Below are positions 1-10,548 of a DNA stretch of 64,000 nt, one piece after another; position 1 is the first letter of the stretch, and each line of letters begins with the position of its first letter. The stretch covers positions 1 through 64,000 of the forward strand of contig CAYRPN010000017.1 of NCBI GenBank assembly GCA_964426135.1, given 5' to 3'. The position numbers were made by a program, and so were the translations under genes. The notes under the pieces were generated by a model, which did not search any database, was not told the DNA's origin, and was given only the letters and a program-made list of their open reading frames with translations. This stretch comes from CAYRPN01 sp964426135. Its GTDB lineage: Bacteria; Planctomycetota; Phycisphaerae; Phycisphaerales; Phycisphaeraceae.

Positions 1-1063
<1,063 letters not shown>

Positions 1064-1705
1064 GGTGCGTCTCGCCTTCTAACGGCAGGGGTTTGCGACG
1101 TCGGCACATTCTAGCGCTGGGCTTGCGATGCGGTGGGGAGCGTCGTGGAAAAAACAATCCTTTTGTTTCGACGCTGGCGACGGTCCACCGGATCCCTGGC
1201 GGCCGGCGCGTAGTGTCCGCCGGTCGGCGCATGGTGTCAACATGCTTATCGGCAGGATTGGCAGGCTTCGCCACATGGCAGGGCCGTCGCCGAAGGAGGC
1301 AGGTCGCAACCGCGATGCCACGGCGCACGCGATTGCGGGGCACGGTGGCGGCCGTGCGTTGGGGAAAGCCGTCATTGCGGCGGCGAGGGGTGGGCGCTGC
1401 CGTCAGAGTGGCGGTTGATGGAACCGCAGCCGCCGGTCACTCATTTCTCCGCGCGGCTGAGCATGCATTGCCGAGGGCCTTCCTTGGCCGGCGAGTTGGA
1501 CGATCTTCCATCGCTTGACCTTGGCTCTAGCCGATGTTCAGAGTCGTGGCGAAACGCGAGTCAGAAATCGTCCACCTCCACGAAGCGTGCAGTAAGATCC
1601 ACGCCTGGCCTCCTTGCCTTTGAGTTGGCTTGACAACATCCACGTCGGCTGGAGGCCCCTTTTTTTTCCACGGGTTATCCGGAACTCAGGTTTCAAGGGA
1701 TTCAC
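1064..1705. other. Intergenic region between divergent clpC and ThuA-like gene
   Basis: About 640 bases with no frame that looks like a protein. It must hold the promoters of both divergent genes, but I cannot single out convincing -35/-10 pairs. A T-tract (1661-1668) is followed at 1675-1691 by TTATCCGGAACTCAGGT. This is nearly the same 17-mer found as both arms of the palindrome at 11445-11639, so it is probably a solo remnant of that repeat family. Confidence 0.5.
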
Positions 1706-2776
1706 ATGCATCATTTCCACGAGTCTTCGAATCGAATACCTCGACCGACCTCGGTTGTTGCCGCGATCATTCTCATCTTCCTGGCAACGACCGCGGCTTC
1801 CCTCGACGCCGCTGAGCATCCAGTGCCCCAGAGCCCGCTCTGGCTGACGTACTCCGGTGAGAGCGGACCCGGCAAGGGGAAGCACATCGTTTTGATCGCT
1901 GCCGATCAGGAATATCGCAGCGAGCAGTCCATGCCGATGCTGGCCAAGGTGCTCGCTAGGCACCACGGCTTTGACACCACCGTGCTCTTCAGCGTGAACG
2001 AGAACAACGAGGTCGATCCCACTCTCAAGATTCGCTGGGAAGACAAGACCGTGATGCACAACATCCCGGGGCTCGAGCATCTCGAAAAGGCGGATCTGAT
2101 AATTCTTTTCAGCAGGCTCATCACGCTCCCGAAAGAGCAGCAGCAACACATCGCCAGGTATCTCGACTCGGGCAAGCCGATCATCGGCATCCGCACCGCG
2201 AACCATGGTTTCATTGGTTTCGATTACAAGAAAGATGGAAAGAACATCAACTTCGGCGAGGATGTGCTGGGCGGCTCGTTCCGGGAACATCACGGTCGCT
2301 GGCAACAGGATTCGACCCGCGGCATCATCGTCGAGGCCAACAAGGACCACCCTGTTCTGAAAGGCGTGACCGACATCTGGGGCCCCAGCGATGTCTATCG
2401 CACCTACAAGGAGGGCGAAGGCCTGCCCGCCGGATGCACGCCGCTGGTTTACGGACAGCCGCTCATGGGCCGCAAGCACGATGACGAGGTGAATCCCAAG
2501 CTGATCGCGCTGCCGGTGGCGTGGGTGAAGACATGGACAGGCAACACCGGCAAGACCGCTCGGGTGTTCCACACGACCATGGGCAGTGCCCACGACTATC
2601 AAAGTGCGGGCCTTCGACGACTGACGATCAACGCCGCCTACTGGTGCCTGATGATGGAGAAAGAAATCGATCCCAAGTCGAGTGTCGATATTGTCGGGGC
2701 TTATGAACCGCTGAGCAGCGGATTCAACTACAAGAAGCTCAATGTCGTGCCTCGCAAGCCCAGCTACTACAAATGA
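1706..2776 (+). CDS. Secreted ThuA-like domain protein
   Basis: A 356-residue protein of the ThuA (trehalose-utilisation-like) family, which has a class-I glutamine amidotransferase-like fold. A hydrophobic stretch around residues 18-33 ending near AAEHP looks like a signal peptide, so the protein is probably periplasmic. The fold shows KHIVLIAADQEYRSEQSMP at the first strand, then DLIILFSRLITLP, the strand and turn that stand where a nucleophile would be in true amidotransferases, and GIRTANHGF. Planctomycetes carry many secreted ThuA paralogues, often linked to carbohydrate breakdown; the substrate is unknown. The start is the ATG at 1706; no strong Shine-Dalgarno is visible. It stands alone, convergent with the propeller/cytochrome pair. 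Confidence 0.88.
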   Translation: MHHFHESSNRIPRPTSVVAAIILIFLATTAASLDAAEHPVPQSPLWLTYSGESGPGKGKHIVLIAADQEYRSEQSMPMLAKVLARHHGFDTTVLFSVNENNEVDPTLKIRWEDKTVMHNIPGLEHLEKADLIILFSRLITLPKEQQQHIARYLDSGKPIIGIRTANHGFIGFDYKKDGKNINFGEDVLGGSFREHHGRWQQDSTRGIIVEANKDHPVLKGVTDIWGPSDVYRTYKEGEGLPAGCTPLVYGQPLMGRKHDDEVNPKLIALPVAWVKTWTGNTGKTARVFHTTMGSAHDYQSAGLRRLTINAAYWCLMMEKEIDPKSSVDIVGAYEPLSSGFNYKKLNVVPRKPSYYK

Positions 2777-2871
2777 GCGGACTGCCGTAAGCGGAGGCCT
2801 TCACAAAGCAAGTGCATGAGCGCGGGCCGTTGTGCTTGCCCCCACCTGCGCCATCCCTGGCTGCCTGCTAA

Positions 2872-2971
2872 GGAGCCGTGCAGGATCAACATCGCATGTG
2901 GGACGACTTTCCAAGTCGTCCGGCTGTGAGCGAAGCGATTCGAATCTGCGGAGTTAATCTTGCACGGCTCC
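2872..2971. repeat. Palindromic element family R1, copy a (100 bp)
   Basis: A 100-bp imperfect palindrome that starts GGAGCCGTGCA and ends TGCACGGCTCC. Its interior holds a perfect small hairpin (arms GGACGACTT and AAGTCGTCC, 3-nt loop). Other copies of exactly 100 bp lie at 38279-38378 (inverted), 39360-39459 and 56037-56136, with a modified copy at 56140-56297. It sits between convergent genes, 9 bases from the stop codon of the 2981-4486 gene, so it could also act as a bidirectional transcript end. Confidence 0.93.
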
Positions 2972-2980
2972 AAAACGCGC

Positions 2981-4486
2981 CTATTTTGAACCGGGCACTT
3001 CATTAACGGTGTAGTACGCGTTGCGATGCAGCAAGGTCTCGCCGTCGCGCGAACGCAAACCGCCCAGATCGAACTCGTGCACGTGGCCTTTCGTGAGTTG
3101 GTCCAGCACCACCCTTGCTTCGTTTCCGTCAGCGGAAAGCTTTACCGATTTCACAACCGGCGTGGTCCGGTCCACCTCCGGCCCGCCATAGGCGCCGTGG
3201 TAAATGTGAGTGAACGTGCCGACCTTGTACGACGCGGCATTGCTCCCCGTTATCGTCTCGACCGGCTTGGTGAAGGCGATCTTGAAACCATCCGGCTCGA
3301 TCGTGATGCGCTTGATCTCAAAGGGCATTCGCCCGCTCCACTCCAGGCGTTCCAAGGCGAACGGCTTGATGCCTCGCACCGGCCAACCGCGGTTGGTGCC
3401 GCCGCAGAGGAGATTGCCTTGCGGGGTGAACTGCACATTGAGAATCCCCGTCGAAAGCTCCTCGCGGAACGGGTAGCAAGCGCCCTGCCACACGCCGTTC
3501 ACTTTCTCCGTCGTCGCCCGCATGATGATCGACTGTGTGTAGTCTCCAAGAAACATCTGATCCTCGAACGGACCAAACTTTCCCTTCGTGCGGTCGATGG
3601 TGAATCCCGTGATCGACCGGCCCATGCGGATGTACGGAAAGATCACCGCGTAAGGCGTAAGCTGCGGCACTCGTTCCCTTTCGATCAGAACCCGCGAGCC
3701 TGATTTCGGGTCCGTGGGAGCCGGGCCCATTTCCGGCGCGTACTTGTACCAATTGAAACTGATCGGGTGTCCCATGAAGCTGCCAGGCGTGATGGCCTTG
3801 AGGCTGCAGGACGAGTTCCAAGGCCCCTGGCTTTCGATATAGAACAGCGCGTCGTGTTCATTGACGCCGATGCCGCCGGGGCTGCGCAGGCCGCTGGCGA
3901 CAGGGATCGTCTTCCCCTCCGGCGTGACCTTCATCACCCATCCGCGGAACAGAGCATACGAGTTGTATGAATTCGAAAGCCCCAGCGCTACATACAGATT
4001 GCCTTCCTTGTCGAACTTCGATCCAAACGCATACTCGTGATAGTTGGCGTAGCCCCAGCCATCGGACACGGTCTCGAAACGATCAGCCTTGCCATCGCTG
4101 TTGGTATCCCTGACGCGCGTCAGTTCGCAGCTTTGCGTGACGTAGAACGCCTTGTCTTTGTATTCCAGGCCGAAGATCTCATCGAGACCGGTGGCGAAGA
4201 GGTGATATTTCGGATTCGGCTTCCTGTCATCAACGCCATCGACAATGTATATCTCGCCGTAACGAGTGCCGATCGCCACGCGCTTGTCCGGCAGCACGGT
4301 GAAGGCGCCGGCCTCGATCACCATATCCTTGGGGATCGGTAGGTTGACAATGGGATAATATTCCCGCTCTCGCTCGGCGGTGCCCCATCGCTCGCCGACA
4401 TCTTCGGCGCGGGCAGGCGACGCAGTCAACGCGCAAGCCAGGAGCAGTGCCAGTCGCCAGCCCATGTTGTTATTGGAGTAGTTCAT
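2981..4486 (-). CDS. Secreted PQQ/sorbosone-dehydrogenase-type beta-propeller protein
   Basis: 501 residues with a signal peptide (LALLLACALTASPARA, cleavage near residue 28) and a repeat-rich body typical of six-bladed propellers of the L-sorbosone/glucose dehydrogenase-like superfamily. Recurrent blade motifs include LPDKRVAIGTRYGEIYIVD, RDTNSDGKADRFETVSDGWG (Asp/Asn-rich turn that may bind calcium) and GLRSPGGIGVNEHDALFYIESQGPW. The C-terminal ~100 residues form an Ig/beta-sandwich-like tail. Its first 17 bases overlap the 3' end of the multiheme cytochrome gene, so the two are translationally coupled. In planctomycetes such propellers commonly pair with c-type hemes, so this is probably a periplasmic dehydrogenase passing electrons to the neighbouring cytochrome. 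The substrate is not deducible. Confidence 0.82.
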   Translation of the reverse strand: MNYSNNNMGWRLALLLACALTASPARAEDVGERWGTAEREREYYPIVNLPIPKDMVIEAGAFTVLPDKRVAIGTRYGEIYIVDGVDDRKPNPKYHLFATGLDEIFGLEYKDKAFYVTQSCELTRVRDTNSDGKADRFETVSDGWGYANYHEYAFGSKFDKEGNLYVALGLSNSYNSYALFRGWVMKVTPEGKTIPVASGLRSPGGIGVNEHDALFYIESQGPWNSSCSLKAITPGSFMGHPISFNWYKYAPEMGPAPTDPKSGSRVLIERERVPQLTPYAVIFPYIRMGRSITGFTIDRTKGKFGPFEDQMFLGDYTQSIIMRATTEKVNGVWQGACYPFREELSTGILNVQFTPQGNLLCGGTNRGWPVRGIKPFALERLEWSGRMPFEIKRITIEPDGFKIAFTKPVETITGSNAASYKVGTFTHIYHGAYGGPEVDRTTPVVKSVKLSADGNEARVVLDQLTKGHVHEFDLGGLRSRDGETLLHRNAYYTVNEVPGSK

Positions 4487-6791
4487 AGGTGATCGTCACC
4501 GTGGAATCGCCCTTGGGAATGTCGAGTTTCAGCAACAGTTCCATGATGCCCTTGTCCGCACCCAACTGGCGCAACGCGGTGGCCGTCTGCGGTATGCTCA
4601 GACGCAACTCGTTGGTCTTGAACTGTTGCTTGGACACCGTCTCGACTTTGCCGGTCAGGGCACGGAACCAGACGGTTCGCGCCTGCGGCGCGGAGAATTT
4701 CAGCGTGCGCACCAATGTTGGTTTCTCAGTCGTTGCGCCAGCCCCGGAACCCGTTGGAGCCGAGCGGTCTTCGACGCCGACTTCGCCTGCGATGAGATAC
4801 ATCAAGGTCGGGATCGATGCGTCGTCAAGGAAATACCCCTTGAACTGATATCCGCGATTGCGTGGGTAGAGCGGGTCGGGATTGACCGGCGCCTCCTTGG
4901 TCATGGTGGGACGCAACGGCCATGGGGCCTTGTCGTCCGGCAGTTCGCAGAACGAAACATCCTGCGCCAGCGTCACAGCCCGGGCAGCCGGGTTGAAGCC
5001 GCCCGAACCCTGTCCGCCGCGGCCGACGTTGATGAAGTCGCCCCGCCACAGTCCCGTCAACGTGCCGGTCTCGGCATTGAAGGCGTAATTCAGCCCGCCC
5101 GGGAATCCCACGGCAATGCCGCGATAGCCCGCGATGCCGCTGCGTCCGCGGTAGGTCTGCGCTTTGTCGGTGATGCGAAGCTTGGAGTCGATGGAGCGGA
5201 TGCCCGACGGATCATTGGCGGAGGTGCCCAGCGAAAGGAAATACCACATCGCCTCGATCTGGCTGTCGGTGTCGCCGTTGAGGATGTCGCTCCGCACCGC
5301 CTTTCCGTCGGGCCAGTACGTGGGCATGATGATGCCGCGCCGGTAGGCGCCGGGATTGAGCATGAAGTGATAAAACCAGCTCGGCTTAAGGCGTTCGTTG
5401 GTCGTGGTGAGATCAATGCCCTTGAAACCCGGCGACGATTTGCCGTTGAAATTGTGGCAGGTGATGCAATTGAGACCCTTGTCGCCAAGCAACTGATGGC
5501 CGGCGGTGCGCAACTCTCTTTCCCGCTCCTTCTTGGGCGCCGCAAACTCCACGGCCTTCATCGTGTCGACACGGGCAAACAGCTCCGGCAGGTGCCGCAG
5601 GTTGCCCTCGCCGAACTGCGGCATGCGCGTGCGCATGTAGGGCCGAACCGATTCACCATCGAAGAGCACGCGCTGCATCCACACGGTTTGCAGTTTGGCG
5701 CCGACCAGCGTCAGTTGCGGCGGAATGCGTGCGTCATCGCCCAGGTTCTTCTCATCGGTCTGGAAGAGTTCGTTGTGTGCGGCAATGACGCCGCCGTGAT
5801 CGCCGCGCACGTGACAAGCCAGGCAGTTGAATGCGGTCAGAGTCATGTCGATCCGCATCTTGTCCGTGACCGGTTCAGGCTTGGCGGCGAGGGCAGTTCG
5901 GATCGCGTGCTTCTGTGCGTCGCTGAGGTTGAAGCGCGGGCTCTTGCCTGGTTTGTCCGCCAGGCATCCGCGGCTGGAGTCCAGTGCCTGCATGGCGGCG
6001 GCGGGCGTTGCGGGAACATCGCCGAGCTTGTGGCATGCCGCGCAGTTGTACTGTTGAAAATATCTCCTGCCGGCGGCAACCATCGCATCGTCGGCTTTCA
6101 ACGGCGCGACAGGCTGAGCCGCGGCGCCCAGGAGATAACCGGCGATCGCCCCGGCTTCGGGACGCGTCAGCTTCATGTCCGGCATCCGGCCTGATGAACG
6201 CACGCGCACTGGTTGAAACAGGAATTCTTCCAGCGATTGCCGGCTGTACTTCGCGGGAATGTGGGCAAGCGATACCGCAACGTCCTTTGTCGTTTCGACG
6301 TTCTTCTCATCGCGCGGGGCGTGGCAGGCGATGCATCCGACGGTATGAAACAGTTCCTTGCCCGTCGCCGCATCGTTGGCCGCGACCGCGTCTGCCTTGA
6401 ACGGATGCGGAGACTGCGCGACGAGGAAATGGGTGATCGCATTGGCAATCTCGCCGCGCCTGGCGTCCGATTCCGACGCCAGCAGGTCCGGCATGGTCGT
6501 TCCGGCATGCACCGCCGAGGGCGACGCGATGAATCGCCGCAGGAATTCCGGCGAGACGCGCGAGCCGACGTCGGACAGGTCTGGCGCCGTCTTCTCAAGA
6601 TGAAACCCGGCCGGACGACTGTGGCATGCAACGCAGCGCAACTCACCAAGAAGCAGGTCGCCCGCCTGGTGCGTCGAGAGCGGGTGGTTGCCGCGAAGAC
6701 CGGGCACAATCGGCTCGGCGAATGCGGAGCTGACGCTCATCGCGAGCAACGAGGCCGTCAACCATGGGAGCAGTCGTGGCATGAAGAACAC
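4470..6791 (-). CDS. Secreted multiheme cytochrome c protein (five CxxCH)
   Basis: 773 residues with a signal peptide (MFFMPRLLPWLTASLLAMSVSSAFA). Five heme c attachment motifs are visible: CVACH (53-57), CIACH (153-157), CAACH (250-254), CLACH (323-327) and CITCH (442-446). The spacing fits several mono-heme cytochrome c modules in series. Met-Pro pairs suitable as axial Met ligands follow several of them (TMPDLL, RMPDMK, RMPQF, IMPTYW). The last ~270 residues lack CxxCH and look like a beta-rich domain, possibly a lectin or sugar-binding tail. It lies directly upstream of, and overlaps, the propeller gene. The pair probably forms an extracytoplasmic oxidoreductase; the five-heme count is directly seen, the electron route is inference. 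Confidence 0.88.
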   Translation of the reverse strand: MFFMPRLLPWLTASLLAMSVSSAFAEPIVPGLRGNHPLSTHQAGDLLLGELRCVACHSRPAGFHLEKTAPDLSDVGSRVSPEFLRRFIASPSAVHAGTTMPDLLASESDARRGEIANAITHFLVAQSPHPFKADAVAANDAATGKELFHTVGCIACHAPRDEKNVETTKDVAVSLAHIPAKYSRQSLEEFLFQPVRVRSSGRMPDMKLTRPEAGAIAGYLLGAAAQPVAPLKADDAMVAAGRRYFQQYNCAACHKLGDVPATPAAAMQALDSSRGCLADKPGKSPRFNLSDAQKHAIRTALAAKPEPVTDKMRIDMTLTAFNCLACHVRGDHGGVIAAHNELFQTDEKNLGDDARIPPQLTLVGAKLQTVWMQRVLFDGESVRPYMRTRMPQFGEGNLRHLPELFARVDTMKAVEFAAPKKERERELRTAGHQLLGDKGLNCITCHNFNGKSSPGFKGIDLTTTNERLKPSWFYHFMLNPGAYRRGIIMPTYWPDGKAVRSDILNGDTDSQIEAMWYFLSLGTSANDPSGIRSIDSKLRITDKAQTYRGRSGIAGYRGIAVGFPGGLNYAFNAETGTLTGLWRGDFINVGRGGQGSGGFNPAARAVTLAQDVSFCELPDDKAPWPLRPTMTKEAPVNPDPLYPRNRGYQFKGYFLDDASIPTLMYLIAGEVGVEDRSAPTGSGAGATTEKPTLVRTLKFSAPQARTVWFRALTGKVETVSKQQFKTNELRLSIPQTATALRQLGADKGIMELLLKLDIPKGDSTVTITYELLQ

Positions 6792-7042
6792 CTCGATAGC
6801 GGAGGAAGGCCGTCAATGAACGCCCGCATGATACTCGGATGAAATCAGACTTCGCGAGCGATCAGATCATCGCCGCCGATGCGCTCCTGGCGAGTCCGGC
6901 CAGGCGGCTCAACGGGAGTCTCGCCCTGCCCAATGCGACTGCTCCGCGGCTAGACTGCGAATCGTTTCGCATCGCCCTCGTTTCCGCTATCCTGTGGACG
7001 TGCCGCGTTACCTGAGTCCGATCGTCGGAGATTGCCGAATTT

Positions 7043-10000
7043 ATGCCTCAGATCACGAAACTGCTCGTCGCCAACCGCAGCGAAATCGCCATTCGCATTT
7101 TCCGCAGCACGCATGAACTGAATATCCGCACGGTGGCGATTTACACGCATGAAGACCGGTACGCCCTCCATCGGTTCAAGGCCGATGAAGCGTACATGAT
7201 CGGCAAACCGGGTGAACCGATCCGGGCGTATCTCGACATTCCGGCCATCATTCACATCGCCAAGGAATGCGGGGCCGACGCCATTCATCCAGGATACGGC
7301 TTCCTCTCCGAAAACCCGGCGCTGGCTCACGCTTGCGAAAGTGCCGGCATCACGTTCGTCGGTCCGACTGTGAAAATCCTCGAGCAGTTGGGCGACAAGA
7401 TCACGGCCCGCGAAATCGCCAAGGCGGCCGGCGTCCCGGTGCTCGGCGGCAGCGTCGCGCCGATCAGCAGCGTCGATGACGGCATGAAACTCGCCGCATC
7501 GCTGAAATACCCGGTGATCCTGAAAGCGGCCAAAGGCGGCGGCGGCCGCGGCATGCGCGTCGTCAACAACCCCGACGACTTCAAGCCGATGTTCGAGCAG
7601 GCCCAGCGGGAATCGATGAACGCGTTCGGCAGCCCGGACATCTTCGTTGAGAAATTCGTCTCCCAGCCGCGGCATATCGAAGTGCAACTGCTCGGCGATG
7701 CCCATGGCAATCTCGTCCATCTGTGGGAACGCGATTGCTCGGTGCAGCGGCGGCACCAGAAGATCGTGGAAATCGCCCCGGCCCCGTTTCTGGACGCCAG
7801 GATCCGAGCAGACATCTGCGAGGCCGCGCTGAAAATCGGCCGGGCCGTCGGCTACCGCAATGCGGGGACCGTCGAGTTTCTGTACGACACCGAAGGCAAG
7901 ACCTTCTACTTCATCGAAGTGAATCCGCGAATTCAGGTGGAGCACACCGTCACCGAGGAAGTGACCGGGATCGACCTCGTCAAGTCGCAGATTCTCGTCG
8001 CCACCGGGATGCCGCTGTCCGATCCGGAAATCAACCTCGGCAACCAGGCGGAGATCAAGACCACCGGCTTCGCCATTCAGAGCCGCGTCACGACGGAAGA
8101 CCCGGCGAACAATTTCATGCCCGACTACGGCCGCGTCTCGCACTACCGGTCGTCCGGCGGAGCCGGCATCCGGCTCGACGCCGGCAGTGCGTATTCCGGC
8201 GCCACCGTCAATCCGTTTTACGATTCGCTGCTGGTGAAGGTCACCGTTCGCGGCCGGCGCTTTTCGGATGCCTGCATCCGCATGGAACGCTGCCTGCAGG
8301 AATTCCGCATCCGCGGCGTGAAGTCGAACATCCCCTTCCTCATCAAGGTGATGACGCATCCGAAATTCATCGCGGGCGACTTCACCACCCGGTTCATCGA
8401 CGAGACGCCCGAGCTCTTCCAGTTCACCCCGCGCAAGGACCGGGCGACGCGAGTCCTGACATTCCTCGGCGAAACGATCATCAACGGTTGCGCGGGAATC
8501 GACAAGGCCGTCGTCTCGCAAGTGAACCGCCAACCGGCACCGGTCCCGAATGTCGATCTGAATCGGCCGATTCCGCCCGGCACGAAAGACCTGCTGACCA
8601 AGCTCGGGCCGAAGAAATTCGCCGACTGGGTGCTGAATCAGAAGAATCTGCTGATCACGGATACGACGTTCCGGGATGCTCACCAATCGCTGCTGGCGAC
8701 GCGGTTCCGAACTTACGATCTGCTGCAGATCGCCGACGCCTACGCCCACCACTGCCCGCAGTTGTTTTCGCTGGAAATGTGGGGCGGGGCCACGTTCGAC
8801 ACGTCGATGCGGTTCCTGAAGGAATCGCCGTGGGATCGCTTGTCGCAGCTTCGTCAGAAGGTGCCCAACATCCTGTTTCAGATGTTGCTGCGGGCGTCGA
8901 ACGCCGTCGGATACACCAACTACCCGGACAACGTGGTGCAGGAATTTGTGAAGGTGGCGGCTGCGTCAGGCATCGACGTGTTCCGCGTGTTCGATTCGCT
9001 CAACTGGGCTCCGAACATGCGGGTGGCGATGGATGCTGTGCTTGAAACGGGCGCGATCTGCGAAGCGGCGATCTGCTACTCCGGCGACATCCTGAACCCG
9101 GCCCGCCCGAAATACAACCTGAAATATTACGTCGAGCTCGCCCAGCAACTCGAAAAGATGGGCGCGCACATCCTCGCCATCAAGGATATGGCGGGCTTGT
9201 GCAAACCCGCGGCAGCGCGATTGCTGGTGAAGGAACTGAAGCAGGCCGTCGGTATCCCGATTCACTTCCACACGCACGACACGGCCGGCGTTCAGGCGGG
9301 GGCGATTCTCGCCGCCAGCGAAGTCGGCCTGGATATCGCCGACGGAGCGGTCGCCTCGATGTCCGGCGGGACGTCGCAGCCGAATCTCAACGGGCTGGTC
9401 GAAGCCCTGCGATTTTCGGACCGGCCCACGGACCTGTCGTCCGACCACCTGGACGACATCTCGCGGTACTGGGAAGTCGTCCGCGGCTACTACAAGCCGT
9501 TTGAAACCGTGATGCTGCCGGCGACGTCCGATCTGTATCGCCACGAGATGCCCGGCGGGCAGTACACGAATCTGTATCAGCAGGCGAAGTCCCTGGGGCT
9601 CGCCGAGCGCTGGCCTGAAATCTGCCGGGTGTACGCCGACGTGAACCAGCTCTTCGGCGACATCGTCAAAGTCACGCCGAGCTCCAAGTCGGTCGGCGAT
9701 ATGGCGCTGTTCATGGTCGCCAACGGGCTGACGCCGGCGGACATTCTGGATGAGAACCGCGAGCTCTCGTTCCCCGAATCGGTGCTCGATCTGATCGGCG
9801 GCAAGATGGGCCAGCCGCCCGGCGGTTTTCCCGAGGCCGTCGTCCGCCGGGTGATGCGGGAGAAGCCGGTGGTCACGACCAGGCCCGGAGCGGGTTTGCC
9901 GCCGGCCGACTTCGCCAAGGCCGCGGAGACCGTGCGGCATTTCCTGAAGCGCGAGCCGACGCGGCAGGAAGTCGTGACGTGGATTCTGTATCCGAAAGTA

Positions 10001-10489
10001 TTCGAAGAGTTTGCCGCGCACCTGCACAGGTATTCCAACACGAGCGGCCTGCCGACGCCGGTTTTTTTCTACGGCCAGCAGCCGGGCGAAGAGTTCGCAG
10101 TGGACATCGAGCCGGGCAAGCGGCTGTTCGTGAAGTTTCTCACGGTCGGCGATCCGCATCCCGACGGCAAGCGGACGGTCTTCTTCGAGCTCAACGGCCA
10201 GCCGCGCGATGTCACCGTGGTGGACAAGTCCCTGGCGCCGCTGCGACCGACCAACGCCAAGGCGGAACCCGGCAACCCGAACCACGTCGGAGCCAGCATG
10301 CCGGGAATGGTCGTCACGGTTGCCGTGCAGCCTGGCAACGTCGTCAAGAAAGGCCAGAAACTGCTCAGCCTGGAAGCGATGAAGATGGAGACGAATCTTT
10401 ACGCCGAACGCGACGGGAAGGTCGCCCAGGTGCTGGTGCGCCCCGGCCTGCAGGTATCGACGGGCGATTTGCTCGTGTCATTCGTGTGA
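7043..10489 (+). CDS. pyc: Pyruvate carboxylase
   Basis: 1148 residues, the usual length of single-chain pyruvate carboxylase, which makes oxaloacetate from pyruvate, bicarbonate and ATP. The biotin carboxylase domain comes first (about 1-450): LLVANRSEIAIRIFR, HPGYGFLSEN, and the ATP-grasp glycine loop KAAKGGGGRGMR at 161-172. The carboxyltransferase domain follows, with the metal-site signature DTTFRDAHQS near 538-547. The C-terminal biotinyl carrier domain has EAMKMET with the biotin-accepting Lys at 1114. The start ATG at 7043 fits the family N-terminus MPQITKLLVANRSE. The biotin ligase gene follows 59 bases downstream on the same strand, so modifier and substrate are probably co-expressed. 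No domain appears to be missing. Confidence 0.97.
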   Translation: MPQITKLLVANRSEIAIRIFRSTHELNIRTVAIYTHEDRYALHRFKADEAYMIGKPGEPIRAYLDIPAIIHIAKECGADAIHPGYGFLSENPALAHACESAGITFVGPTVKILEQLGDKITAREIAKAAGVPVLGGSVAPISSVDDGMKLAASLKYPVILKAAKGGGGRGMRVVNNPDDFKPMFEQAQRESMNAFGSPDIFVEKFVSQPRHIEVQLLGDAHGNLVHLWERDCSVQRRHQKIVEIAPAPFLDARIRADICEAALKIGRAVGYRNAGTVEFLYDTEGKTFYFIEVNPRIQVEHTVTEEVTGIDLVKSQILVATGMPLSDPEINLGNQAEIKTTGFAIQSRVTTEDPANNFMPDYGRVSHYRSSGGAGIRLDAGSAYSGATVNPFYDSLLVKVTVRGRRFSDACIRMERCLQEFRIRGVKSNIPFLIKVMTHPKFIAGDFTTRFIDETPELFQFTPRKDRATRVLTFLGETIINGCAGIDKAVVSQVNRQPAPVPNVDLNRPIPPGTKDLLTKLGPKKFADWVLNQKNLLITDTTFRDAHQSLLATRFRTYDLLQIADAYAHHCPQLFSLEMWGGATFDTSMRFLKESPWDRLSQLRQKVPNILFQMLLRASNAVGYTNYPDNVVQEFVKVAAASGIDVFRVFDSLNWAPNMRVAMDAVLETGAICEAAICYSGDILNPARPKYNLKYYVELAQQLEKMGAHILAIKDMAGLCKPAAARLLVKELKQAVGIPIHFHTHDTAGVQAGAILAASEVGLDIADGAVASMSGGTSQPNLNGLVEALRFSDRPTDLSSDHLDDISRYWEVVRGYYKPFETVMLPATSDLYRHEMPGGQYTNLYQQAKSLGLAERWPEICRVYADVNQLFGDIVKVTPSSKSVGDMALFMVANGLTPADILDENRELSFPESVLDLIGGKMGQPPGGFPEAVVRRVMREKPVVTTRPGAGLPPADFAKAAETVRHFLKREPTRQEVVTWILYPKVFEEFAAHLHRYSNTSGLPTPVFFYGQQPGEEFAVDIEPGKRLFVKFLTVGDPHPDGKRTVFFELNGQPRDVTVVDKSLAPLRPTNAKAEPGNPNHVGASMPGMVVTVAVQPGNVVKKGQKLLSLEAMKMETNLYAERDGKVAQVLVRPGLQVSTGDLLVSFV

Positions 10490-10548
10490 CGGGTGAATGG
10501 CGGCGCGGCCGTGCGACTGCACACCGAGCCGTCAACGGTTGATGCTCC

